A DNA stretch of 32,526 nt from assembly GCA_022842685.1 (NCBI GenBank), contig JALHPC010000031.1:1-32526 (forward strand), written 5' to 3'. The stretch comes from Candidatus Kapaibacterium sp. GTDB taxonomy: Bacteria > Bacteroidota > Ignavibacteria > Kapaibacteriales > Kapaibacteriaceae. Positions within the stretch are counted from its first letter, which is position 1, and each line of letters begins with the position of its first letter. Shown here in pieces: positions 6,809 to 16,337 of the stretch. Under the pieces are notes generated by a model. That model worked only from the letters and a program-made list of their open reading frames with translations. It ran no database searches and was not told the DNA's origin. A program made the translations under genes and the position numbers.

Positions 6809-7750
6809 ATGAAAATAATCATTATTGCAGCCGCCATCGCGTCACTGCTGACCGCATCCCCATCACTCGCCCAAGTCCCTCGCAAGGTGATGATGGACAT
6901 CTTTACCAACTCGCACTGCGGCCCATGTGCCACCATGCATGCCAACGTTGATGCCGTGATTACCAACACGGCTCGAAAGCAGAATGTTGTGCTGGTGTAC
7001 CACCATATCCGCGTGTATGCCGACGACCCTATCTACCAAGCCAACACCACAGAGCCCACACAGCGGGCTGCTTTCTTGCGTGGTGTGCAGGGTACGCCTA
7101 CGGTGTTCTTTAATGGACTTCGTTGGACGTCGGGCTATGCTGGTTGGCCCGATCATCTTGATGCGCTTGGTGCCCAAACAAGTAACATTGCCATTGATGC
7201 AACAGCGCAGGTAGACGACGTGTGGGTAACGCTGAACTACACCATTACGCGACAAGGACCGCAAGACGCGGCGCCGACGCTCTATGCAGCCGTCGTCGAG
7301 AACGTCGCCTACCGAGGTCGCAACAACGTTTCCTCACACGATGGTGCAAAGCGTGCAGGGCTTACACGGGCCGAAGGCACACCGCTAGAGTTTAACGAAC
7401 AGAACGTTGCCCAGGGTACCCTGCAGGTTCCACGTCGTGCTGGATGGGATTTGACCAAGTTGCGCGTAGTACTTGCCGTTCAGAACCCAGAAACTCGCGA
7501 GCAGCTTCAAGCCGAAGAGATCATCGTTACGCGTGCAGATGAGAACGCAACAAGCGTGAACGAAGACCTCGCGACCGACAATGCAAGTATTGTCATTGTA
7601 GGCATCGACGGCCGTGTGGTGTTTCAAGGTAATGCAATCACTTCGCAACTTGCCACCTACGTCCCGCAAGATGCGCCGGCCGGTGTGTATCTTGCACGTG
7701 TAGTGTCTGCAACTGGATTGCGCACCATCCCCATTATCCACTCACGCTAA
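6809..7750 (+). CDS. Thioredoxin-like Omp28-type protein with T9SS C-terminal domain
   Basis: This 313-aa protein has a clear signal peptide (MKIIIIAAAIASLLTASPSLAQ). A thioredoxin-like domain follows, with CGPC at Cys37-Cys40 in FTNSHCGPC and a cis-Pro segment GVQGTPTVFFNG. Residues from about 120 to 245 are a beta-rich middle region as in Omp28-type proteins. The last 55 residues or so (SIVIVGIDGRVV ... APAGVYLARVV ... IPIIHSR) match a T9SS type A sorting domain, so the protein is predicted to be secreted or anchored at the cell surface. It may act as a surface disulfide or thiol protein. It lies 78 bp after the barrel gene and 7 bp before the reductase gene. Confidence 0.87.
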   Translation: MKIIIIAAAIASLLTASPSLAQVPRKVMMDIFTNSHCGPCATMHANVDAVITNTARKQNVVLVYHHIRVYADDPIYQANTTEPTQRAAFLRGVQGTPTVFFNGLRWTSGYAGWPDHLDALGAQTSNIAIDATAQVDDVWVTLNYTITRQGPQDAAPTLYAAVVENVAYRGRNNVSSHDGAKRAGLTRAEGTPLEFNEQNVAQGTLQVPRRAGWDLTKLRVVLAVQNPETREQLQAEEIIVTRADENATSVNEDLATDNASIVIVGIDGRVVFQGNAITSQLATYVPQDAPAGVYLARVVSATGLRTIPIIHSR

Positions 7751-7757
7751 TTCGTTT

Positions 7758-8996
7758 ATGGCGCATACGGTTATCATCGGCAACGGCGTAGCCGGTATTA
7801 CCGCAGCGCGCCATCTACGCAAGCGCTGCGATGACCGCATAACGGTTGTCTCGGCCGAAGCGCCGTTCTTCTTCTCGCGGCCCGCCCTGATGTATGCCTT
7901 CATGGGCCATATGGATCGCCCTCAGCTCGAGCCGTACGAACGCTGGTTCTGGACGAAGAATCGCATCGAATTGCGACAGGCCTTCGTCGAACGCCTCGAC
8001 ACTAACAAGCACCAGTGCGTGCTCGATAACGGCGACGTCATCGCCTACGACACAGCCATCATTGCCACCGGCAGTGTGGCTAATCGATTTGGCTGGCCCG
8101 GTCAGGACCTCGCAGGCGTTCAGTCGTTTACTACCATGCAGGATCTAGACCTGCTTGAGCAGAACGCCCGCGGCGTGCACTCTGCCGTCATTGTCGGCGG
8201 TGGTCTCATCGGTGTAGAAGTCGCCGAAATGCTTGCCTCGCGCGGGATCGCTGTTACCATGCTCGTTCGCGAAGCGTCGTACTGGAACAACGTCCTACCC
8301 ACCGAAGAATCCGCCCTTGTTACCCAGCACATCCGCGCCCACGGCATCGACGTTCGCCTGCACACCCAGCTACATTCGATTGTAGGGGGCACCGATGGAC
8401 GCGTGGCGGCCGCGCTTACGGACAGCGGCGAACATCTACCTTGTGAGCTCGTTGTGCTTACCGCAGGCGTACGCCCCAACGTCGCGCTTGCTGAGCGCTC
8501 AGGCATCGCCGTGCGACGCGGCGTTGTCGTTGACGATTACTTTGCCACGTCGGCGCCGGACATCTATGCCATTGGCGACTGCGCGGAATTTGCCGACGGG
8601 CGCGTCGACCTGCTGTGGTATACAGCTCGTGCGCATGGCGAACACCTTGCAGCCGTTCTTACGGGAGACCGACGCCCCTTTCAGCGTGGCGTGTTTTTTA
8701 ATTCGGCGAAATTCTTTGACGTGGAATATATGACGTATGGCGATGTGCCTGCAAGCGTCAAGAATGAGAATTCATGGCTTTGGCATCGAGGTAATAAATT
8801 ACTTCGTATTGTGCATAGCAGCGGAACGGTACAGGGATTTAATGCCATGGGATTACGCTTACGCGGCGACGCCTGCACGGCATGGATAGAGCAAGGAGCA
8901 GCGTTGCAGCACGTTGTGCAACAGCTTGCGCAAGCAGAATTCGACCAAGAGTTTACCCAGACCATGCGACGTATTCAACGGGAGGCAGCAGTATGA
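7758..8996 (+). CDS. FAD-dependent NAD(P)H oxidoreductase (rubredoxin/nitrite reductase-like)
   Basis: This 412-aa pyridine nucleotide-disulfide oxidoreductase family protein has an N-terminal FAD Rossmann motif VIIGNGVAGITAARHL, a second NAD(P)-binding motif AVIVGGGLIGVEVAEML, and the FAD-closing motif DIYAIGDCAEF. It lacks the redox CxxxxC of disulfide reductases, so it resembles NADH:rubredoxin or ferredoxin reductases and the FAD subunit of nitrite reductases. No signal peptide is present, so it is cytoplasmic. Its stop overlaps the start of the membrane polyferredoxin gene (ATGA), which points to a joint electron-transfer role. I infer that it feeds electrons from NAD(P)H to the Fe-S protein. 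Confidence 0.9.
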   Translation: MAHTVIIGNGVAGITAARHLRKRCDDRITVVSAEAPFFFSRPALMYAFMGHMDRPQLEPYERWFWTKNRIELRQAFVERLDTNKHQCVLDNGDVIAYDTAIIATGSVANRFGWPGQDLAGVQSFTTMQDLDLLEQNARGVHSAVIVGGGLIGVEVAEMLASRGIAVTMLVREASYWNNVLPTEESALVTQHIRAHGIDVRLHTQLHSIVGGTDGRVAAALTDSGEHLPCELVVLTAGVRPNVALAERSGIAVRRGVVVDDYFATSAPDIYAIGDCAEFADGRVDLLWYTARAHGEHLAAVLTGDRRPFQRGVFFNSAKFFDVEYMTYGDVPASVKNENSWLWHRGNKLLRIVHSSGTVQGFNAMGLRLRGDACTAWIEQGAALQHVVQQLAQAEFDQEFTQTMRRIQREAAV

Positions 8997-10285
8997 GTCT
9001 CGTACAAATAGCCATTCCTGAACATGCTCAGGATCAGAACAAGATGTCGGCACGTGAGCGCCTAGGTTCAGCCCTTGTAGCGATTGCTGCGCTCATGTTG
9101 CTTGTGGGGGCTGGTGGGGCACTGGCCGACTACAACATGCTGTTTATGTTGAGCACGCTAGGGCTTGGCATGGTGGGTGGTGTGATAGCAGTGACGGACG
9201 GACTGCGGCAGCCGCTTTCCGGTATTCGCAATACGGGCATTATGACGAGCAGCGCCAAGCGTCGGGGCGTTCTTGGATGGCTGTACGGCGTGGCCTTTAC
9301 GGCATTCTATGTGGTGTTGTATTGGTACCCGCAGGCGCTGGTACACATGGTGGGCAGCGTGGAGCCACTAAGCCAGGCACTTCGTGGCACACCGGCCGAC
9401 CGGTGGTTCTTATATGGCACGTTGTACACTGCGGCTGTGTTGGTGATGGGCGTACGGATGCTTGTAAGATATCGGCACAGCAAGTATCAGATTGTACGCA
9501 CGATAAGCGTGATGTTCTTTCAGTGTATCGCGGCGTGGATGGTGCCGGCAATACTCGTTAACATTGGTAGTAAGGAGTATTATTTTCATTACTTCTGGCC
9601 GCTCAAGTACGACTATTTATTTCCGTCGAGCTTTTCGTCGATGCTCGCTTCGCCAGACAAGCTCGTTGTCTTTATGGCGTTCTGGGGCGTATGCATGACG
9701 TTTATTGCTACGCCAGTGCTCACGTATTTCTTTGGCAAGCGGTGGTACTGTTCGTGGGTGTGTGGTTGCGGGGCGTTGGCCGAGACCTTGGGAGATCCGT
9801 GGCGTCAGAACTCAGACAAAACCCTGCGGGCGTGGCGTATCGAGCGATGGCTGGTGCACGGTGTGTTGCTGGCCATTGTGGTGGTTACAGCGCTTGTATG
9901 GGTTAACTCTTGGCTTGGCGGCGCGGTATTGGGAAGTTGGAGCAAGGCAGCGGCGGATTGGTATGGCTTTTACATTGGGGCGCTGTTTAGCGGAGTGATT
10001 GGTGTTGGTTTCTACCCCATACTTGGATCGCGGGTGTGGTGTCGGTTTGGATGCCCCATGGCTGCTGTGCTGGGCTTACTGCAGAAGTACATGTCGCGTT
10101 TTCGCATCACCGTTAATGGAGGCCAGTGCATCTCGTGTGGCAACTGCAGCACGTATTGCGAGATGGGCATTGATGTGCGTGCCTATGCGCAGCGAGGTCA
10201 GGATGTAAAGCGTGCTTCTTGTGTTGGCTGCGGCATCTGTGCCGAGGTATGTCCGCGTGGGGTGTTGCGGTTGGAGAACAGGTGA
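8993..10285 (+). CDS. Membrane-bound 4Fe-4S polyferredoxin, NapH/NosR-like
   Basis: This 430-aa multi-pass membrane protein has roughly eight hydrophobic segments. The ATG at 8993 has GGAGG upstream and overlaps the previous stop by 4 bp; an earlier in-frame extension to 8882 lies inside that gene. Cysteine motifs of the NapH/NosR/RdxA group are present: CSWVCGCG (Cys253, 257, 259), CRFGCP (near residue 345), then two ferredoxin motifs, CISCGNCSTYC (Cys379, 382, 385, 389) and CVGCGICAEVC (Cys410, 413, 416, 420). These bind two [4Fe-4S] clusters in the C-terminal domain. Such proteins move electrons across or along the membrane. The final acceptor is not evident here: no nap, nos or cytochrome oxidase maturation genes adjoin. 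Confidence 0.9.
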   Translation: MSLVQIAIPEHAQDQNKMSARERLGSALVAIAALMLLVGAGGALADYNMLFMLSTLGLGMVGGVIAVTDGLRQPLSGIRNTGIMTSSAKRRGVLGWLYGVAFTAFYVVLYWYPQALVHMVGSVEPLSQALRGTPADRWFLYGTLYTAAVLVMGVRMLVRYRHSKYQIVRTISVMFFQCIAAWMVPAILVNIGSKEYYFHYFWPLKYDYLFPSSFSSMLASPDKLVVFMAFWGVCMTFIATPVLTYFFGKRWYCSWVCGCGALAETLGDPWRQNSDKTLRAWRIERWLVHGVLLAIVVVTALVWVNSWLGGAVLGSWSKAAADWYGFYIGALFSGVIGVGFYPILGSRVWCRFGCPMAAVLGLLQKYMSRFRITVNGGQCISCGNCSTYCEMGIDVRAYAQRGQDVKRASCVGCGICAEVCPRGVLRLENR

Positions 10286-10356
10286 TATTGCTTTCGTGTG
10301 ACTGGCGGGGATAGTGCCGCTGAGCCAATCGAGTAATACTTCGTTCAGAGCCGATA

Positions 10357-11655
10357 TTACGCGTGTTGGATGGTGCGATACCGCACTGGTTTGGCGCTGG
10401 TAACTTTCTCCAACAGCCCGTCTTTCATCAGGAGAGCCAGCCACTGTTTTGCTTGTGGTTTAGTGATGGCAAGCAGCGACGCGACTTCGTCTTCGGTACA
10501 AGGATTGGCGAGTTCACGTCGAAGAATTACCTTCACGGCATTCAACAACTCCAGTTCGGGTGAGGTAGGTGTACCGGCGGCTGGCAAGCTGGGCTTGTCT
10601 GCTGTTGAAGGCATCATGATGTCAGGCGTGGCAGGGGGGCTTGCATACGCGGCCGGTGGCTCCCACAGGGCAAGTGGTAAGGTGCTATCGGTAGGTACAT
10701 CAGCCACAAGACTTGCGGCAGCATCGAGAGCAAGCTCCAGTTCGGTGCCACTTTGAGGATTGGGCCATGGCACGGCTCCGCGTTTCAGGAGGGCTTCGTT
10801 GCCTTCGCCTGCGTTCGACGCCTTGCGAGCAAACACTGGCACAAAGCACAGTCGATCAAGTTGCTCGATAGCACCGGCCCAAGTGCCACCCTTTTCGAAG
10901 TCCGACGCCACCACCAAAGCGGCATCTGCAAGGGCATAGATGAGCTTGTTGCGTTGCATTGCATGGCCAACGTTGAAGCCCGCTGCCGGATCGTAGGGAG
11001 AGACGAGCACAAGGCGGCCTTGCATCAATGGCTCGCGATTGTCTCTAGCCAAGGCAGCACGCTCCAAGCTATCGGCCATCACTCCTGCCGCGCAGCCGCC
11101 CGCCATGAGGGCACCATTCATAGCGGCCTTGTCGATTCCACGCGCACCGCCCGAAACGATGGTGCGATGAGCTTCGGCGCATAAACGAGCAACATGTTCA
11201 GTAAAGGCCACGAGTTCTTCATCTACGTTTCGCGAGCCAATGACTGCTAGGCCGCCACGTTCAAGCAAGGCAATGTTGCCAACCCCATAGAGTACAGGGG
11301 GCGCATCTTCTCTCATCTTGACTTTTAGACGTCTTGGGTAACGGGCATCAGCCCTGCTGAACACCCAGATGCCCCTGGCGTTCCAGTGTTCAACGGCCTG
11401 GCTAAGCAGAAAGCCGCGGCCAAGCAACGATGTAAGTCGCGACGGCTTGAACGATGGTGCACATGCTTCAATCAGCGCATTGGCATCGGGTGCAAGCAAG
11501 TCCGCAGGCTGCTTCTGATGTTGGCGCAGAATCTGTGCCAGGCGATTGTATTCTCCCAACGAGAGTATATGGCGTGATGACTCGTCGCCCCCTGTAATCA
11601 ACGGCGCTGTAAGAAGCAGAATAGCCTGGGTGTTTTGTGAGAGTGGTTCAATCAT
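10357..11655 (-). CDS. DprA-like protein (ShosA-like partner of the helicase-PRTase)
   Basis: This 432-aa protein has the DprA/Smf Rossmann fold: [14 protein letters not shown] near residue 97, [12 protein letters not shown] (Ser141-Arg142-Asn143) and the hallmark SGGARGID at 168-175. After a Pro/Ala-rich linker (about 330-360) comes a winged-helix-like C-terminal domain ([40 protein letters not shown]). Standard DprA loads RecA on incoming single-stranded DNA during transformation. This copy instead starts within the stop codon of a RecQ-PRTase gene (ATGA, 4-bp overlap), so they form one translational unit. DprA-like proteins paired with a phosphoribosyltransferase are known as ShosTA, a phage-defence toxin-antitoxin pair. 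It could still be the only housekeeping DprA of this genome. Confidence 0.88.
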   Translation of the reverse strand: MIEPLSQNTQAILLLTAPLITGGDESSRHILSLGEYNRLAQILRQHQKQPADLLAPDANALIEACAPSFKPSRLTSLLGRGFLLSQAVEHWNARGIWVFSRADARYPRRLKVKMREDAPPVLYGVGNIALLERGGLAVIGSRNVDEELVAFTEHVARLCAEAHRTIVSGGARGIDKAAMNGALMAGGCAAGVMADSLERAALARDNREPLMQGRLVLVSPYDPAAGFNVGHAMQRNKLIYALADAALVVASDFEKGGTWAGAIEQLDRLCFVPVFARKASNAGEGNEALLKRGAVPWPNPQSGTELELALDAAASLVADVPTDSTLPLALWEPPAAYASPPATPDIMMPSTADKPSLPAAGTPTSPELELLNAVKVILRRELANPCTEDEVASLLAITKPQAKQWLALLMKDGLLEKVTSAKPVRYRTIQHA

Positions 11656-13796
11656 TCGTCAGAATGCGAAGTTGATGCCAGTGCGAGAGGGAACACCGGA
11701 CCACTGCCGTTAGAGGTTAAAAGGACGGCCGCCACTGTAAGTGTCCACTTGGAATCTACCATGTCATCCACGAGCAGTACAGGACCAGGCGGTACGACTC
11801 TCTCGATCCGCAGCGAGCCATCAACATTCCGAGCTTGTTGGCTACTGTTTGCCATTTCTTTCTGAGGAGGGCGTGCACCTGTCTTTAGGAGTACGGGATA
11901 AAAGGGCACGTTCAGTGCAGTAGCTAGTCGTTGCGCAAAGTTAGGTACAAGATGTGGGTGGCGATTGGAGGGAATGCAGGTGACCCATTGTGGTGCAGGA
12001 TTGGGAGCCCACTCTTGGATCAGATTGGCACATGCTGCCACCAAATCATCCGAGAAATGCCCGTCGCGGTACTTTCCAAGGCGAACCAACTCGCCCCAGC
12101 CAGCGTCGCCCCACGTGCAGAGGATCTTGCCCGGCCGTAGATTGAGCGCAGGTGTAATGAGGGTGTTTCCTTTAACGGCCAGCCCCGTTAGCCCGCCGGA
12201 GGGCCACTTCTTTCGCGGTTCCAGCGGCAGGCTCGACCGGCGCAGGAATGCTACGGCCTCTTGGACCAGGCGATCGTCCACTGTTGACGGAAGCGGTGCA
12301 AGGTTGGGGGTGCGAAACGAACCTGGAATGCCATCGAGGGCTCGAATAAGAAACTCCATGTGCCCGCTCTTAAGCTGAGCGTATTCCTGCATTTGTGCCT
12401 GCCCCGTTTTGCGCAACGCCGTCAACCGCTCCGCCCGTTGCCAGAACGCCTCGCTTAGGTTTGCCGCGGTCAAAGTCCATTTGCTATCCTGCTTGGCGAT
12501 GGGTGAAGGTGACTCGAGCGACAAAAGTAGCAATGCCTTTTCTATTCTACCGTAGCTGATGTTCACTCGCTCCGCAAGTCCGTTGACGGAAAGTCCACCA
12601 GTCTCTGCGCCTAAAGCCATCAGCACCGCCTCCACTTCGTCTCGTGTGGGAAAAGCGCTTGCAATGAAGAAGTTCGTGATGTTTGTCTCTTCGCTTCCAC
12701 TAAGCAGCACTCCGTAAGCTCCTGGAAGCTCGGCGGGCAGATTGCGTCCGGCACGTCCCACTTGCTGATAATAGGCCACAACAGAGCCGGGCGTTTGGTA
12801 ATGTATAACAAAGGCAAGATCGGGTTTGTCGAATCCCATTCCCAGCTTTGTGGTTGCCACCAACGCCTTAACTTCATTCGCAAGCAGCGCGTCTTCCAAG
12901 GCGTTTGCATGTTCAGGCGCAAGGCCACCATGGTATGCTTCGGCGGCAAGGCCGTGCGTGCGTAGCCACTCGGCTACGCTCTCGGCATCTCGTTGCGTAA
13001 GGGCGTATATGATACCACTCCCCGGCATTGCGGGAAGATGTGTAGCAAGCCATGCCAGCCGCTTTGCCTGGCTAGGCATCCTCATGGTTTGGAGCAGCAA
13101 TGTTGAGCGGCAAAGATCGCCACGGGACACTTCGAGGTTCGGCCCAAGCACGGCCTGCAAATCCGCCATCACCCGATTGTTTGCTGTGGCCGTGGTGGCC
13201 AGCAAACGGACGTTCTGTGGCAGGAGTCGAATCCGCCGCTCGATAAGTCGATATTCGGGGACAAAATCGTGCCCCCAGTCCGAGATGCAGTGGGCCTCAT
13301 CAATTGCAATCATCGAGACAGTCGCAGCAATTCGGCCCAGCACGTGCGTGTTAAACTGTTCGTTCAACAGGCGCTTTGGGTGGATGAGTAAAATGTCCAC
13401 CTCATTCCGTGCAATCGCTCCTTCGATGGCCGCCCAATCCTCGCGGTTTCCCGAGTGGATGGTGACGGCGCGTACGCCCATCCGTTCTGCGGCTGCAATT
13501 TGATTTCGCATCAGCGCCAACAGCGGCGAAATCAAGATTGCAGGCCCCATGCCATCCTCTCGTAGCAACTTCGTTGCAATGAAATATACCGAGCTCTTGC
13601 CCCAACCTGTTTTCTGAACGACGAGAAGTCGCCCACTACCATCCACTACATGCTGAATTGCCTGTGCTTGATTGTCGCGAAATTCTGCGTTCGGATTTTG
13701 CGTTCCTGCTCGCAAAAGTTCGAGAGCGCGTAACGGGTTGTAGGGCATATCGCAGAGTTGTGCAAGGTCGACATAGGTGGTTTCGACAGTCAGCAC
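11652..13796 (-). CDS. RecQ-like DNA helicase fused to a C-terminal phosphoribosyltransferase
   Basis: This 714-aa protein has a GTG start. Residues 1-400 are a superfamily 2 RecQ-type helicase core: Walker A QKTGWGKS (61-68), DEAH (166-169) in [21 protein letters not shown] (201-205), and motif [11 protein letters not shown] (344-352). The region where RecQ normally has its zinc-binding cysteines ([21 protein letters not shown]) aligns in pattern but has no cysteine, so the zinc site seems lost. No HRDC domain is seen. Residues from about 560 form a PRTase-like domain with [20 protein letters not shown] and the PRPP-binding motif [13 protein letters not shown] near 673-685. It is the first gene of a two-gene minus-strand unit with the DprA-like gene. 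A role in defence against foreign DNA is inferred. Confidence 0.9.
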   Translation of the reverse strand: MLTVETTYVDLAQLCDMPYNPLRALELLRAGTQNPNAEFRDNQAQAIQHVVDGSGRLLVVQKTGWGKSSVYFIATKLLREDGMGPAILISPLLALMRNQIAAAERMGVRAVTIHSGNREDWAAIEGAIARNEVDILLIHPKRLLNEQFNTHVLGRIAATVSMIAIDEAHCISDWGHDFVPEYRLIERRIRLLPQNVRLLATTATANNRVMADLQAVLGPNLEVSRGDLCRSTLLLQTMRMPSQAKRLAWLATHLPAMPGSGIIYALTQRDAESVAEWLRTHGLAAEAYHGGLAPEHANALEDALLANEVKALVATTKLGMGFDKPDLAFVIHYQTPGSVVAYYQQVGRAGRNLPAELPGAYGVLLSGSEETNITNFFIASAFPTRDEVEAVLMALGAETGGLSVNGLAERVNISYGRIEKALLLLSLESPSPIAKQDSKWTLTAANLSEAFWQRAERLTALRKTGQAQMQEYAQLKSGHMEFLIRALDGIPGSFRTPNLAPLPSTVDDRLVQEAVAFLRRSSLPLEPRKKWPSGGLTGLAVKGNTLITPALNLRPGKILCTWGDAGWGELVRLGKYRDGHFSDDLVAACANLIQEWAPNPAPQWVTCIPSNRHPHLVPNFAQRLATALNVPFYPVLLKTGARPPQKEMANSSQQARNVDGSLRIERVVPPGPVLLVDDMVDSKWTLTVAAVLLTSNGSGPVFPLALASTSHSDE

Positions 13797-14381
13797 GTAA
13801 AGTAGCCGAGTTCAAACAATCCTTCTGTTACACTTTGCGGCGATGATGTCACATCGAGCGAAATCCGAAAACCCATCAGCAGGGGGTATGTAGCTTAGAT
13901 CATACACCACCGATGGTAGCACGAACAATACAAGCGGCTTGAGGGACGCCGTCCGGAATCGAAAGGTGCTTTGCTATCAAAGCCCACCAAGACTCGAGAG
14001 TCGGCGGGCAACAGAGGTCCCAGAATGCGGTGGTTCGCAGTGTATAATCTACCATGGGGGCTGCATGCAACCATCAGCCGTATAGTAGAAAGGGGCACTG
14101 GTTGCCCATCTTCTACATTCCAACGCTTCTACACAAAGCATCCCCAAGCAATCCGCCCACGTTGCGCAGCTAAAACCCCCGGAGCGCATCCACAAGATCT
14201 ACGTCAAGGGGCACCGATTGCAGAAACGGAGTATATGCTGAATCATTCGTTGTACGTCCAAAGACCGGACAACGAATCTGCGGGTCGCCTATCACTCGCA
14301 AACAAGTCGACTTTATAATGGAATCAACACAAGTCGAATGGAATTCGACAAGAGACTGCTCCATTGGCAAGCATATGGCAA
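13797..14381. other. Intergenic region without a convincing gene
   Basis: This stretch of 585 bases lies between the helicase start and the end of the next minus-strand gene. Open frames exist on both strands (for example plus 13971-14318) but their products are Arg/Pro/Ser-rich, lack any domain I know and have no start signal. A 7-bp hairpin with a 3-nt loop, GTCGAAT-GGA-ATTCGAC, is at 14333-14349. It follows the stop of the minus-strand T9SS gene by about 30 bases and is a weak terminator candidate, since only a short T-rich stretch follows. The rest may be a decayed gene or long regulatory DNA upstream of the helicase operon. Confidence 0.5.
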
Positions 14382-15995
14382 TTAGTGATGGACTACAAGT
14401 GGGGCTGTGGCAGAGCTAAGTTGTCCTTGCACATGAAGCATGTAGTAGCCGTTGGCGAGAGATTGCGCTGATAGCACAAACTCCATGGTTGTGGTTGTGA
14501 CAGCTCCGTGGTATATCTGATGCACTACTTCACCCGTTACGCTTCGCACTACCACACTAATGGCTTCGTTCTCGGACCATCCCTTCAATTGAATCACTGC
14601 CCTAGAATCAATAGGGTTAGGTGTGACGATGATGGTGGCAGGGCTGCTTTCACGCTTGGCGAAATCGGTCTCGCCTGCGGATACTGTGCTGCCAATGGCA
14701 CTGACGTCTATTACCACAAGGCCGTTGGATGTCGCTGCCCAGAGTTTTCCTGATTTGTCGGCTCTCAGGGCAAAGATGCCCGCTGCGGGAAGCGGCGAAT
14801 TGGATGATTGATAGAGGACCAGTCCGTTCGGAGTAAATCGTGCAAGACCGACTGGTTGGCTAGGGTGGTTCGCTGTTGTTGTTACACCAACCCATCTGTG
14901 GCCGTGGAGCGAGTCGATTGCGAATGCTGTTGGCATGAACCCTGGAAAGACACCCGTTGGATTTGATGGGTACGATGTGCTTCCATCTGTACGAACGTGT
15001 ACCAACCCATCTTGGCTCACTGACCAAATGCCGAGTGTTGGATCAAGTACAAGCTGGGCCGAGCCCTGAAAGTCCGAAAGTTGAAAGCGAGATCGTTCGT
15101 AAGCGGTCCAGTACTGACCATCATATGTAACGATCCACTCGCGATTGTAGCCCGAGAAGCCAAGCCAAAGTGTATTCGATCTATCCACAATCATGGATGT
15201 CACGGCTGCCCACATGTTGCCAGAGACGAGATTGCCTATCTCGAACACGGCAACTTCGTCGCCAATAATGCGCGCTAGTTTGTGGGTGCTACGCATGTAC
15301 ACCCAGATCTCACCGCCTCGACCTGCGCAGAGAATTTGAGGCTGATCGCTAATGGCGCTATGGTTGAACTCACGAAACTCGCCTTCAACCATGCGCCAAA
15401 GCGATGAATTTTGCAAAACCCATGGCGTGGTATCGTTCTGCAATGCTAACGAAGCAATCCTATCACTCAGATAGGATTGCATGGTGTCGCCGTCAAATCG
15501 CACAACGCCATTGTCCGTCGCCATCCAGGCAACTCCCTGATCGTCAAGTTGAATGGAACGTATAACATTGGTCGGGAGAGCTGAATTTTGCGTTGTATAT
15601 ACCGTCCAGCCCGAACGTTCGGCGATAATCAGGTTGCATGTGTCGGTTGCTACGACAGAGCCGTTGAATCCTTCGACAACAATAACATGAATACCAGGTC
15701 CGACGGCCCCGTCGGTCTGTACAGTTAGCTGTACAGGGCTAGTGTAGGGATGGTCGAATCGAGGTCGAGAGAACGTGAACGCAGATTGCGCCAACGTGGG
15801 CGATGACGCGCGGAGAAAGATACTAGCCGTAAACCCTGAATCTGCACCTGCTAAAATTGTGAAAGTCGTACCTCCAGACTGTTCTGTCAATTGCTTCTGC
15901 ACGACAGAAATCGTGAACGGAACGCTCGCTGATACGCTGTGCGCTAGGAGGCTCGTGAGCAAGACCAAGAGACTCAGTGAGAATCGTGCTGTCAT
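14382..15995 (-). CDS. Exported beta-propeller protein with T9SS sorting domain
   Basis: This 537-aa protein has a signal peptide (MTARFSLSLLVLLTSLLAHSVSA). Residues of about 25-125 look like an Ig-like or beta-sandwich domain. Residues of about 130-445 hold repeats of the two-component-regulator propeller type: IRSIQLDDQGVAWMATDNGVVRFDG, TSMIVDRSNTLWLGFSG, LGIWSVSQDGLVHV and IFALRADKSGKLWAATSNGLVVID. After VTPNPIDS the last 80 or so residues (SVVVRSVTGEVVHQI ... LANGYYMLHV ... APLVVHH) form a T9SS type A sorting domain. The protein is therefore predicted to be secreted or surface-attached. No catalytic residues are recognisable, so adhesion or binding is the likeliest role. It stands alone on its strand. 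Confidence 0.85.
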   Translation of the reverse strand: MTARFSLSLLVLLTSLLAHSVSASVPFTISVVQKQLTEQSGGTTFTILAGADSGFTASIFLRASSPTLAQSAFTFSRPRFDHPYTSPVQLTVQTDGAVGPGIHVIVVEGFNGSVVATDTCNLIIAERSGWTVYTTQNSALPTNVIRSIQLDDQGVAWMATDNGVVRFDGDTMQSYLSDRIASLALQNDTTPWVLQNSSLWRMVEGEFREFNHSAISDQPQILCAGRGGEIWVYMRSTHKLARIIGDEVAVFEIGNLVSGNMWAAVTSMIVDRSNTLWLGFSGYNREWIVTYDGQYWTAYERSRFQLSDFQGSAQLVLDPTLGIWSVSQDGLVHVRTDGSTSYPSNPTGVFPGFMPTAFAIDSLHGHRWVGVTTTANHPSQPVGLARFTPNGLVLYQSSNSPLPAAGIFALRADKSGKLWAATSNGLVVIDVSAIGSTVSAGETDFAKRESSPATIIVTPNPIDSRAVIQLKGWSENEAISVVVRSVTGEVVHQIYHGAVTTTTMEFVLSAQSLANGYYMLHVQGQLSSATAPLVVHH

Positions 15996-16337
15996 GTGTT
16001 TTACCTGTAAAGAGGCTTAGAATCATATAGAAAATACTGAATCGCAGTAAACCACCGCTCCACCAGCCCCTGCCTTTATGTTAAGGGGCACTGTTCTACC
16101 TGCGGGTATGTTCGTCGAAGCAACAATGTGACGTGTCTGTCTCGCTACGTCCGAAAACGCAATGTTCCTGGCGTAATAGTGGCAGCGCTAGCTGCAAACT
16201 AAACCGAAGCCGTCTGCCTGTTGGGTTTGTAAGAGTCGATGATGTTCGATATTGAATTGCAGCTTGATGTGGAAGGCATGCAATGGGTGGCGTCGAAACC
16301 TCTAGACAGCCTTGTGCTGGAGCCACCGAGGCCGTAG
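15996..16337. other. Intergenic region, nothing recognised
   Basis: This is about 340 bases upstream of the T9SS propeller gene. I see no RNA gene, strong hairpin, repeat-family hairpin or convincing frame. It should contain the promoter of the minus-strand gene at 15995. Confidence 0.4.

Noticed and set aside
14085..14093. Recurring AGGGGCA sequence in several gaps (also near 16085, 27147 and 30999)
   Set aside because: It also occurs inside genes, and the number of copies of a 7-base word in a window of this size is not clearly above chance.
13971..14318. 115-codon plus-strand frame in the gap before the helicase operon
   Set aside because: Composition rich in Arg, Pro and Ser, no domain, no ribosome-binding site, and competing frames on the other strand.
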